The position numbers and the translations under genes were made by a program. A DNA stretch of 15,193 bases, from positions 1 through 15,193 of the forward strand of contig CAJUOE010000344.1 in assembly GCA_910587895.1 (NCBI GenBank). The letters are read 5' to 3'. The stretch is from an uncultured Lachnospiraceae bacterium. GTDB lineage: Bacteria > Bacillota > Clostridia > Lachnospirales > Lachnospiraceae. Below the pieces are notes generated by a model. It was not told where the DNA came from, ran no database searches, and was given only the letters and a program-made list of their open reading frames with translations. This document shows positions 9,001 through 15,128 of the stretch, in pieces (position 1 is the stretch's first letter; each line of letters starts with the position of its first letter).

Positions 9001-9039
9001 GAGCCTATGAGTTTTACGTTTCGTTTTAAAGGAATATAG
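6022..9039 (+). CDS. Glycoside hydrolase family 2 beta-galactosidase (LacZ type)
   Basis: Cytoplasmic enzyme of 1005 residues, the length of classical LacZ proteins, with no signal peptide. It would remove terminal galactose from beta-galactosides. ATG 6022 follows GGAGGT 6011-6016 with 5 nt spacing. Order of domains: jelly-roll sugar-binding domain (about 40-215), Ig-like domain (217-320), TIM barrel (from F-K-G-V-N-R-H-E-F near 334 to about 620), second Ig-like domain, and the C-terminal beta-galactosidase small-chain domain, recognised by N-F-W-R-A-P-V-D-N-D-E near 764. The acid/base Glu is predicted at 454 (S-C-G-N-E-S) and the nucleophile Glu at 521 (C-C-E-Y-T-H-A-M-G-N-S). With a GH53 galactanase in the same block, the natural substrate is likely beta-1,4-galacto-oligosaccharides rather than only lactose (inference). 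Confidence 0.95.
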   Translation: MTKFNYEKVKDPLVFAENRLKAHSDHVCYASMKELAERRSSFRYSLDGLWKFSYGKNYQSAIQGFESTAYDCKSWADIRVPAHTQMEGYDAPQYANTQYPWDGREDIAPGEVPEFFNPVASYVKYFSVPEHMKGKPLFISFQGVESAMALWLNGAYVGYSEDSFTPSEFELTPYLVEGENKLAVQVFKWSSSSWCEDQDFFRFSGIYRSVYLYTVPKVHVQDICVRTLLDDAYQNADLSLKFQMVGEGQVSLTLRDGEDVMAWKQADAKEEFSIVIPVKEPALWSAEEPNLYELLVEVFDENGESQEVFAQMVGFRRFEMIDNLMCLNGKRIVFKGVNRHEFSSKRGRVPNEEEMIQDILTMKRNNINAVRTCHYPDDSRIYELCDKYGLYMIDENNMESHGSWEPILRGETTEEEIVPGDRKEWEPMMLDRVNSCYQRDKNHPAILIWSCGNESYGGSVIYEMSELFRRLDDTRLVHYEGLFQDRRYNDSSDMESQMYPPVSRIIEFLEKDRSKPFICCEYTHAMGNSCGAMHKYTDLTDTEPLYQGGFIWDYIDQSIEKKDRYGNKFQAYGGDFGERPTDYNFSGNGIVYGGERDESPKMQEVKFNYQNLTAEVSREKVLIKNKNLFVNSNQYDCVVLLEKDGKFLQQAVLATDVEPLSEKEYELPVRIPDMPGEYAVTVSFRLKEETDWAPKGYEVAFGQGVFENCREPQPVTDEISVIKGKWNIGIRGMDFECMFSSLKSGLVSYRYGGRELIEKIPMPNFWRAPVDNDEGNKMQMRMGQWKLASMYLGKDEEVKENPRLEVKEHSAVVTFYYVMPTVPESRCSLSYEVFGDGTIAATLQYDPVKELKDMPEFGVMFKFNADFENLEWYGDGPAETYADRKHGAKLGIYRNKVADNMAKYLVPQECGNKTGVRWAKITDNAGRGIAFYGDKMSFSALPYTPHELENAMHPYELPQVHYTVVRAAMQQMGVGGDDSWLSEVHPEYLIDVSEPMSFTFRFKGI

Positions 9040-9077
9040 GTGGCGCGTGGCGCTGCCGATGAAAAGGAGGAAGAGAA

Positions 9078-10913
9078 ATGGATAAATTTGTGGTAAATAT
9101 TATCCACCGTCCCGAAATGGTACCGGAGTATGCAGAGAAAGTAACCGGCCATGGCAAGGCGGAGGATATTGGAAGAAAAGCGCTTTTGACAGAATCGCTG
9201 GATATTTTCAAGACGCAGCAGCGCTTGGCGCATGAAAATGGGTTAAAGACCACCATTCAGATGACGTATGCCAGCCTGTTTAATGAGGAGGCAGTGGAGC
9301 TTGCAAAGGCAGATCACGAGAAGTATGGGGACGAGATTGCATTGTCTTTGCTGGGACTGCCCTGTAAGGAATTTCGTGAGAAGTACAACACCAAGGATTT
9401 TTGTATCTGGATGTTTTCTATGGAAGATAAGAAATCAATTGTCGATGACGTATTCGGGAAATTTTACGATACCTTCGGGTTTTATCCGGAATCTACAGGA
9501 TCTTACTATATGGATGCAGATTTGACAAATTATATCAAAGAGAAGTACCCGTCCGTGAAATGTGCGGTGGCTACCTGTTGGGAGGAAGGCCCCAAGGCAT
9601 ACCATACCTGTAATAATTCTTGGTACACGCTGTTTGACGGAGGCCCCTGGAATCCATGGATTCCTTCGAAACAGAATACCCATGCCCCGGCAGCAAATGA
9701 GGCGGAAGACAGCGGAATCGTGGCAATTCCGCACCTGTCCAGGGATTTGCTGGCATGTTATGACGGTAATGGTTCCAATTTTGGGACGCATCCGCAGAAT
9801 GTACTGCGCGGCATGATTTATGACAGCAAGACGTGGGAATACCCCTATCTGTATAATTTGATTGACCAGTATCGCGATTTGGAGAAATACAATAACGGCT
9901 ACGCCTACAATATGATGTTTGTGGGACCAGGCTGGATGAACAAGATGGGACGCTGGGAGTCTCCGTATGAATTGTTGGAGAAATCCTATTCCGACGGATG
10001 CGCTTATTACGGCAAGCTCAAGAAAGAGGGCAAGCTGATTGATATGACGATGGCAGAATTTGCCGATTACTATCGTGAGAAAAAGAGCTATACGGAGCCG
10101 GAATGTGCGCTGTGGCGTGATATCCTCTATGGTTCAGACAAGCAGTTATTCTGGTATTGCGATCCCTATATGCGTGCCTGTGTCAATATGGATCAGGGCG
10201 GCGCGATTGTGGATTTACGTCCTTATGCGGCGAAACTGGAATGGCCGGTTGGAATCGGGACGAAACATGTGCAGGATGCGTCGTATCCATTCCTGATTCA
10301 GGAGAAATACCGTGCGGGCTATTTCACGCACTATGCAGGAGAGGGCACGGTAAGAAGCGCCAAGTTATCTTACAATGGCGAAGAGGTAGACCTCTGCCTG
10401 TGCCGTACCAAGGCGCATTTCTCCGAGGAAGGGAAGACGAGAATCTTAACGCTTGATCCGGTTGAGATTGAATTTTATGATTTGACCGTGAAGCTTCAGA
10501 CGAAGATTTATTTTGAGGAAGGAAGTTCTAATATCAGGATTGAGCGGAATATTCTTGAGATGAGCAATCCTGAGGCGAAAGTAGAATTGAATGAGTACAT
10601 GGTGGCATGTTACGGCACCACGGAGTACCCTGAGGATATGACGGGCATCACCCTGAAGTGTGAGGGCGCGCAGGCGAAAGAAATTTCTTATGAATATAAA
10701 TGCAGGGAGGCCGAACTCGCAGGTGCAGACGCCGTCAGTGCGGTGATTCCTGCCATTGAGACGAAGGTGTCCATGACATCATCCGATAAGGAGGCTGTCG
10801 GATATGTGAGAGAAGGTTATGCATTCTCGCCGATGTTTACCTTAGGTTATACGAAGACAATCTCAGATAAGGAGGTATTTACGACATGGCTCAATCTGGA
10901 AAAGGCAAATTAA
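9078..10913 (+). CDS. Uncharacterised 611-aa protein, candidate carbohydrate-active enzyme
   Basis: I do not recognise a named family. The start is secure: AAGGAGG at 9064-9070 lies 7 nt before ATG 9078. There is no signal peptide or membrane segment, so it is cytoplasmic. The N-terminal ~360 residues look alpha/beta, with a pattern recalling glycoside hydrolase/deacetylase beta/alpha barrels: K-Y-G-D-E-I-A-L-S near 82, F-G-F-Y-P-E-S-T-G-S near 133, then a very Trp/Pro-rich loop (F-D-G-G-P-W-N-P-W-I-P) near 187 and P-H-L-S-R-D near 220. Abundant Trp, Tyr, Asp and Glu suit a sugar-binding cleft. From about residue 400 the sequence is beta-rich with repeated short strands, suggesting a C-terminal beta-sandwich. 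It lies 38 nt after the beta-galactosidase and overlaps the zinc-ribbon gene. An enzymatic role on galactan oligosaccharides is inference from context. Confidence 0.85.
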   Translation: MDKFVVNIIHRPEMVPEYAEKVTGHGKAEDIGRKALLTESLDIFKTQQRLAHENGLKTTIQMTYASLFNEEAVELAKADHEKYGDEIALSLLGLPCKEFREKYNTKDFCIWMFSMEDKKSIVDDVFGKFYDTFGFYPESTGSYYMDADLTNYIKEKYPSVKCAVATCWEEGPKAYHTCNNSWYTLFDGGPWNPWIPSKQNTHAPAANEAEDSGIVAIPHLSRDLLACYDGNGSNFGTHPQNVLRGMIYDSKTWEYPYLYNLIDQYRDLEKYNNGYAYNMMFVGPGWMNKMGRWESPYELLEKSYSDGCAYYGKLKKEGKLIDMTMAEFADYYREKKSYTEPECALWRDILYGSDKQLFWYCDPYMRACVNMDQGGAIVDLRPYAAKLEWPVGIGTKHVQDASYPFLIQEKYRAGYFTHYAGEGTVRSAKLSYNGEEVDLCLCRTKAHFSEEGKTRILTLDPVEIEFYDLTVKLQTKIYFEEGSSNIRIERNILEMSNPEAKVELNEYMVACYGTTEYPEDMTGITLKCEGAQAKEISYEYKCREAELAGADAVSAVIPAIETKVSMTSSDKEAVGYVREGYAFSPMFTLGYTKTISDKEVFTTWLNLEKAN

Positions 10914-11104
10914 ATTACAGATGTCCGTCCTGTTTTATGAGGGATTTGGATATTGATATGTTTTATGATAAGGATAAAGATGAATTTTATTGTATGCGGT
11001 GCCAGTATACCGGAAATGAAAAGGATGTGTTAGAGAAGAATGAAATGATTCGTTTCCGTTACCGCGCGATGGATAAACGTTTTACAAAATTTGATTTTGA
11101 CTAA
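10886..11104 (+). CDS. Small zinc-ribbon protein (72 aa)
   Basis: Short protein of unknown function with two CXXC knuckles, C-P-S-C (Cys13, Cys16) and C-M-R-C (Cys36, Cys39), 19 residues apart, the spacing of a single treble-clef or rubredoxin-like zinc ribbon. The C-terminal part is charged and aromatic (R-F-R-Y-R-A-M-D-K-R-F), possibly a nucleic-acid or protein contact surface. ATG 10886 has an excellent ribosome site, AAGGAGGT at 10869-10876, lying wholly within the preceding gene; the genes overlap by 28 nt in different frames, so translation is probably coupled. It is the last gene before a structured gap and the galactanase. It could be a partner of the 611-aa protein or a general zinc-ribbon protein that happens to sit here. 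Confidence 0.8.
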   Translation: MAQSGKGKLNYRCPSCFMRDLDIDMFYDKDKDEFYCMRCQYTGNEKDVLEKNEMIRFRYRAMDKRFTKFDFD

Positions 11105-11107
11105 GAG

Positions 11108-11176
11108 CTCAGCCAGGCACAGCGAATTGAGGAAAATCATGTTTACATGAATTTTACGAAATTTGCTGGGGCTGAG
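11108..11176 (+). repeat. Long imperfect hairpin after the zinc-ribbon gene
   Basis: CTCAGCC (11108-11114) pairs with GGCTGAG (11170-11176). Further in, CAGCGAATT pairs with AATTTGCTG, AAAT with ATTT, and CATG with CATG around a TTTA loop. The arms span about 69 nt, with an asymmetric internal loop and a few mismatches. No T run follows. It begins 4 nt after the stop codon. Confidence 0.7.
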
Positions 11177-11202
11177 GGAGCGCCAATTAATGAGCAAAGT
11201 TA

Positions 11203-11234
11203 GCTGCGTAGCAGCGAGAAAGCAGCGAAGCTGC
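11203..11234 (+). repeat. Paired GCTGC/GCAGC hairpins
   Basis: GCTGC 11203-11207 and GCAGC 11211-11215 form a perfect stem with a GTA loop. GCAGC 11222-11226 and GCTGC 11230-11234 form another with a GAA loop. The outer pair can also base-pair with the other partner, so alternative folds are possible. Confidence 0.6.
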
Positions 11235-11302
11235 CTTTGCGAATGGCGCGAGCTGAGCTGTGAGTAGGCTTTGCGAATGACGCGAGCCGAGCTGTAAGCA
11301 GG
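11235..11302 (+). repeat. 34-bp tandem duplication in the gap before the galactanase
   Basis: Two adjacent 34-bp units, 11235-11268 and 11269-11302, match at 30 of 34 positions; all four differences are transitions (G/A, T/C, G/A, T/C). Each unit begins CTTTGCGAATG and contains GAGCTGT. It lies between the GCTGC hairpins and the ribosome binding site of the galactanase gene, in a GC-rich, non-coding stretch. Confidence 0.8.
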
Positions 11303-11347
11303 CGGAGCTGTTAGCGCGAAATGTAATGTCAAGAAGGAGGCAGTTTT

Positions 11348-12490
11348 ATGGGAAGGATCTCAGAGAAAATGGAATTTATCAAAGGTATGGACATCTCGTC
11401 TTTGATGGAGCTGGAGAATTTGGGGGCAAAGTTCTATGATGCGGACGGTGATGAGAGGGATTTGTTGTCTGTTTTGCAGGAGTATGGCACCAATGCCATC
11501 AGGCTGCGGATGTGGAATAACCCTTACTCCCCGGAGGGAGAACCTTATGGTGGAGGAACGAACGACATGGCGACGACCATTGCCCTGGCAAGGCGTGCGC
11601 GTGATCGGGGGATGTACATCCTTCTTGATTTACATTACAGTGATTTCTGGGCTGACCCTGGCAAACAGATTAAACCCAAGGCGTGGGCAGATTTTACCGG
11701 AAAGCGGCTGGAGTATGCCGTGCAGGACTATACCGTTGCCATGCTGCGGAATCTGAGGGCAGAAGGCGTTGTGCCGGATATGGTTCAGGTGGGCAATGAA
11801 TTGTCGAACGGCTTGCTGTGGCCGGATGGCAGACGCCCCAATTTTGAGAATATTACGCTGTTTGTCAATGCGGGTATCCGCGGCGTGCGTTCCATGGAAG
11901 GGGATATTCCCATTATGATTCATCTGGACAACGGCGGCAATAATAAGCTTTATCGGGAATGGTTTGATAATTATTTCGAGAATGACGGAATGGATTTTGA
12001 CATTATCGGTTTATCCTATTATCCTTTCTGGCATGGTTCCCTTGCTGACCTGGAACATAACATGAAAGACCTTGCAAAGCGTTACCACAAGGAGATGATC
12101 ATAGCGGAAGTGTCCATGGGCTATACGATGGAAGATTACGCGAAGTATGAGAAACTGGAACCAGGAAAACGCAAAGGCATGGCGACAAAACCGTCCCTTG
12201 TAAAGGGGATTGATTATCCGATGACGAAGAAGGGGCAGGCGGATTTCATGCAGGATTTGATGACACGCCTTGTCAAACTTCCGGATGGTCTTGGCAGAGG
12301 GTTCTTCTATTGGGAACCTGCCTGGATTCCGGTACCTGGCAGCGGATGGGCGACAGATGTTTCCCTGAAGTACATGAACGATCCGGGACCGTGCGGCAAT
12401 GAGTGGGCAAATCAGGCGTTGTTCGACTACGAAGGAAAGCCCCTGCCGGCGCTGGATGTGATTAAGAAATTTAAGGCTCCGCAGAAATAG
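11348..12490 (+). CDS. GH53 endo-beta-1,4-galactanase, predicted cytoplasmic
   Basis: Endo-acting hydrolase of 380 residues that cleaves beta-1,4-galactan (pectic arabinogalactan type I side chains) or oligosaccharides derived from it. ATG 11348 is placed 7 nt after GAAGGAGG (11333-11340). The single TIM-barrel domain begins at once with F-I-K-G-M-D-I-S-S, the typical GH53 opening, and contains I-R-L-R-M-W, L-D-L-H-Y-S-D-F-W-A-D-P and Y-W-E-P-A-W-I-P. The predicted acid/base is Glu151 (V-G-N-E-L-S-N-G-L-L-W-P) and the nucleophile Glu254 (I-I-A-E-V-S-M-G-Y). Characterised bacterial galactanases such as Bacillus GanB are secreted, but no signal peptide exists here and none can be gained by an earlier start, so this copy should act on imported oligosaccharides. 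It is the last gene of the block. Confidence 0.95.
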   Translation: MGRISEKMEFIKGMDISSLMELENLGAKFYDADGDERDLLSVLQEYGTNAIRLRMWNNPYSPEGEPYGGGTNDMATTIALARRARDRGMYILLDLHYSDFWADPGKQIKPKAWADFTGKRLEYAVQDYTVAMLRNLRAEGVVPDMVQVGNELSNGLLWPDGRRPNFENITLFVNAGIRGVRSMEGDIPIMIHLDNGGNNKLYREWFDNYFENDGMDFDIIGLSYYPFWHGSLADLEHNMKDLAKRYHKEMIIAEVSMGYTMEDYAKYEKLEPGKRKGMATKPSLVKGIDYPMTKKGQADFMQDLMTRLVKLPDGLGRGFFYWEPAWIPVPGSGWATDVSLKYMNDPGPCGNEWANQALFDYEGKPLPALDVIKKFKAPQK

Positions 12491-12499
12491 GGGCATGGG

Positions 12500-12533
12500 A
12501 AAAGGATGTTTCGCGTGAGAAACATCCTTTTTT
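12500..12533 (+). terminator. Intrinsic terminator of the galactan block
   Basis: AAAAGGATGTTTC (12500-12512) and GAAACATCCTTTT (12519-12531) form a perfect 13-bp stem around the loop GCGTGA, with the T run continuing to 12533. It lies 9 nt after the galactanase stop and separates the sugar genes from the two-component system. Confidence 0.93.
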
Positions 12534-12541
12534 GATGAATG

Positions 12542-12575
12542 AACTAATCAAAAACTAATAAACATCTGCTATAAA
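12542..12575 (+). promoter_or_regulatory. Promoter of the two-component operon with 11-bp direct repeats
   Basis: A -10 box TATAAA is at 12570-12575 and no good -35 box is present. Instead, AACTAAT occurs twice exactly 11 bp apart (12542 and 12553), including AATCAAAAACTAA at 12546-12558. Direct repeats about one turn apart over the -35 region are the usual sites for OmpR-type regulators, so autoregulation is likely (inference). Confidence 0.65.
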
Positions 12576-12594
12576 TTAACGTGGAGGTTTGTAT

Positions 12595-13263
12595 ATGGAT
12601 AAGAAAATATTGATAATTGAGGACGAGGCGGCAATACAGAAGATTCTCTCTGAGCCGTTAGCTTTTGCAGGATACAAGGTTACTACTGCTTCGGACGGAT
12701 TGGAAGGCATCAATGCTTTTCATGAACAGGATTTTGACCTTATTGTATTGGATATCATGCTGCCTGAGATTGACGGATATACGGTATGTGAAATGATACG
12801 GCAGGAATCGCAGGTTCCGATTATCCTTTTAACTGCGCTTGATACGGAGGATGCCCAGATAAAAGGTTTTGATAAGTTGGCTGATGATTACATTACAAAG
12901 CCGTTTTCCATAAAGCTCATATTAAAGCGTGTGGAAGCCATTTTACGGCGGACATCATCAGATGCGGCATCAGATATTCTCCATTACAAGGAAATTTCTT
13001 TGAGCGAAACGGAACACAGGGTTACGGTCTCTGGAAATGAGGCAGCGCTTACCCACCTGGAGTTTGAGATATTATTGCTGTTCCTTAAAAATAAGGGTCG
13101 TGTTTTTACAAGGGATGATTTGCTCAATCTTGTCTGGGGTTATGACTTTGCAGGAGATGAAAAAGGCGTGAACTTCCATATTATGAATTTACGCAGGAAA
13201 CTGGGGGTCAATTGCATTGAAACGGTCAGAGGGGTGGGATATAGAATTGCGAAAGAAAATTAA
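12595..13263 (+). CDS. OmpR/PhoB-family response regulator
   Basis: DNA-binding response regulator of 222 residues. ATG 12595 follows TGGAGGT (12582-12588) with about 6 nt spacing; a TTG at 12589 is in frame but would overlap the ribosome site. The receiver domain (residues 1-115) has the acidic pair Glu9-Asp10, the phospho-accepting Asp53 (V-L-D-I-M-L-P), Thr80 and Lys102 (I-T-K-P-F). The winged-helix output domain (about 127-222) shows L-T-H-L-E-F-E-I-L-L, R-D-D-L-L-N-L-V-W-G and V-R-G-V-G-Y-R. It overlaps the kinase gene by 17 nt. It resembles regulators that control neighbouring ABC export/resistance modules. It probably binds the repeats at 12542-12563 and 14629-14672. Confidence 0.95.
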   Translation: MDKKILIIEDEAAIQKILSEPLAFAGYKVTTASDGLEGINAFHEQDFDLIVLDIMLPEIDGYTVCEMIRQESQVPIILLTALDTEDAQIKGFDKLADDYITKPFSIKLILKRVEAILRRTSSDAASDILHYKEISLSETEHRVTVSGNEAALTHLEFEILLLFLKNKGRVFTRDDLLNLVWGYDFAGDEKGVNFHIMNLRRKLGVNCIETVRGVGYRIAKEN

Positions 13264-14626
13264 AAACAGTTTAAGTGCAAAAGTGTTTTTATGGGTGTTT
13301 TCTGCCCTTACAATTTGCAGTATGCTGATTTATGGAATTGTGCTGACGGTTCTTCCGAAACAGTATCAGCTTACATCAGATGAGCAGCTGAACAAAAATG
13401 TCGAAGTGCTTGTTATGAAACTACAGGATATGCGTTATGAGGATGCGGTCAATGAAATCTATAATTTCTGTATTCAAAATAATTCAGCGGTAATGCTTAG
13501 TGACGAAAACAGAGTTTTGAGATTTGGTGAAATAAAGGTAGAAGAATTGATGGTTGCAACATCAAGCATTGCAACGACAGTTACCTTTTTAGACAGTAAA
13601 TCAGAATACGCACTTGTGGTATCTTCCCTGTCACAAACGGCGGATGTAATATTAAGCATTATGTTTCATTTGTTACCTGTTGTCTTTGCAATTATTTTGT
13701 TGCTATCGTCGTTAAGCGCTTATATTTGCAGCAAGGTTATTGCCAGACCCATTGCTAAGATCAGTGAGATTTCCAAGCGAATGACGTCAATGGATATGAC
13801 CTGGAAATGCGATATTGAAACGGGCGATGAAATTGGCGTGCTTGCTTCCAGTCTGAATACAATGGCAAGCCGGTTGCAGGTCACTATGGAAGAATTAACA
13901 GATGCGAACAATCAACTAATGGAAGATGTAGAGATGTTCAAGGCGTTGGAAGAACAGCGCAGAAACTTTTTTGCAGCAGTATCCCATGAGCTGAAAACCC
14001 CGCTTACTATCTTAAAGGGGCAAATTGAAAATATGATATTAGGATATGGGGATTATCAGAATCACAAAAAATATCTGCCCGAGGCATTGAAAGCAACGGA
14101 AGATATCGAATATCTTGTCAGGGAAATTATAAGTATATCCAAAATGGAAAGCATGGACTTAGAGGATACCTTGCAGGAGGTTTCGCTAAAACAAACGGTA
14201 AATGATACAATACAGGCTATTTTGCCGCTTGCACAGGATAAGGATATTCAAATTCACCAAAATATTGCCACAGATATGGTTTTATCCGTCAATCCTAATC
14301 TCTGGGGCAAAACCCTGTCCAATATTATCGGAAACGCCGTACGGCATTCTCCATGCAGCGAAAATGTTTTTATATCGGTGCAGTCCTGCGAAAACGGAAA
14401 GGCTCTCGTTATCGAAAATACCGGAGCGTCTATTCCGGAAGCTGACCTCCCCCATATGTTCACGCCTTTTTACCGTGCGGATAAATCGAGGAATAAGTCA
14501 ACCGGAGGAAACGGTCTTGGGCTGTACATTGTCAAAACAATTCTTAATCTGCATGGTATGGGATATTGCATAAAGAATACGGAACAGGGCGTAGCCTTTT
14601 TCCTCTGCCTGAAAATGAAAGCCTAA
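13247..14626 (+). CDS. Sensor histidine kinase (HAMP, HisKA, HATPase)
   Basis: Membrane-bound sensor kinase of 459 residues that would phosphorylate the regulator at 12595. TTG 13247 is preferred: G-rich sequence at 13229-13238 provides a ribosome site and the protein then begins with L/M-R-K-K-I-K-N, followed by the first membrane helix (about 10-34). An extracytoplasmic sensor of about 95 residues follows, then a second membrane helix (about 135-160), a HAMP linker, and the H box A-A-V-S-H-E-L-K-T-P-L-T with phosphorylated His247. The ATPase domain has the N box (L-S-N-I-I-G-N-A-V-R-H-S), G1 (V-I-E-N-T-G-A-S-I-P), F box (M-F-T-P-F-Y-R) and G2 (G-G-N-G-L-G-L-Y-I-V-K). The signal is unknown. 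It overlaps the regulator gene, so the two are co-translated. Confidence 0.94.
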   Translation: MRKKIKNSLSAKVFLWVFSALTICSMLIYGIVLTVLPKQYQLTSDEQLNKNVEVLVMKLQDMRYEDAVNEIYNFCIQNNSAVMLSDENRVLRFGEIKVEELMVATSSIATTVTFLDSKSEYALVVSSLSQTADVILSIMFHLLPVVFAIILLLSSLSAYICSKVIARPIAKISEISKRMTSMDMTWKCDIETGDEIGVLASSLNTMASRLQVTMEELTDANNQLMEDVEMFKALEEQRRNFFAAVSHELKTPLTILKGQIENMILGYGDYQNHKKYLPEALKATEDIEYLVREIISISKMESMDLEDTLQEVSLKQTVNDTIQAILPLAQDKDIQIHQNIATDMVLSVNPNLWGKTLSNIIGNAVRHSPCSENVFISVQSCENGKALVIENTGASIPEADLPHMFTPFYRADKSRNKSTGGNGLGLYIVKTILNLHGMGYCIKNTEQGVAFFLCLKMKA

Positions 14627-14628
14627 CG

Positions 14629-14687
14629 AAAATCAAATCAAAATCAAATCAAAAACGAATCAAAATCTAACCGCCCTTTCTTAAGAT
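14629..14687 (+). promoter_or_regulatory. Regulator-dependent promoter with four 11-bp repeats
   Basis: Four consecutive 11-bp units run from 14629 to 14672: AAAATCAAATC, AAAATCAAATC, AAAAACGAATC and AAAATCTAACC. The first two are identical. A -10 box TAAGAT follows at 14682-14687, with no recognisable -35. The element AATCAAAATCTAA at 14658-14670 matches the one upstream of the response regulator gene at 12 of 13 bases and lies at the same 24-nt distance from the -10. This points to activation by the adjacent OmpR-type regulator. Confidence 0.7.
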
Positions 14688-14717
14688 AGGTGTATCTCAA
14701 AGAAAGGATGGTTATCT

Positions 14718-15128
14718 ATGAATTTATTTCACCGTGCGTTTCTATATGTGACGCGAAAAATCACAAAATCATTAACCTTGTTTTTAATTCTCCTTGTCAT
14801 TTCAACTTTGGCGCTATCCGGTGTCGCTATCAAGGACGCCACAGGAACCGCCGCCTTAAATGTGCGGCAGGCATTGGGTGGCATATTCACTTTGCAGCAA
14901 AACACCAATGACCCCGGCAAATGGGTATCGACTCCGGTTGGAAATACTGGTTCCCAGTCCTATTATAGCGGCGAACCGCTGACCGTGGATCTGGCAGAGC
15001 GTATTATGGCGGGAACGACGGGCATCAGCGGCTATAACGCAACCTATACAAATTATACGGTTCCCCTGAATGCGGACGGTAAGATTCTGGAGCTGTTAGA
15101 GTCGGAGGATATTGCAGGGAATTGGTAA
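14718..15128 (+). pseudogene. ABC transporter permease (FtsX/MacB type) N-terminus, apparently truncated
   Basis: The 136-residue product starts at ATG 14718, with AAAGGA (14703-14708) 9 nt upstream. It has a basic amphipathic N terminus (F-H-R-A-F-L-Y-V-T-R-K-I-T-K-S), one membrane helix (about residues 20-38) and the start of an extracytoplasmic domain (V-R-Q-A-L-G-G and onward). This is how FtsX/MacB-like permeases begin in two-component-linked ABC modules of Lachnospiraceae. Such proteins normally exceed 400 residues with three more C-terminal helices, but here a TAA at 15126 ends the frame and no helices follow. The window ends 65 nt later, so a deletion, insertion or nonsense change cannot be told apart. 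A genuine short protein is possible but less likely. No ATPase partner gene is visible. Confidence 0.65.

Noticed and set aside
11235..11302. CRISPR-like repeat
   Set aside because: The two units are directly adjacent with no spacer, only two copies exist, and no cas genes are present.
11105..11347. Possible tRNA or riboswitch in the structured gap
   Set aside because: No cloverleaf, CCA end or known riboswitch core could be traced; the structure is explained by simple hairpins and a tandem repeat.
14690..14911. 73-codon open frame overlapping the permease start in another frame
   Set aside because: It lacks a ribosome site and family features, while the 14718 frame encodes a clear permease N terminus with one membrane helix.
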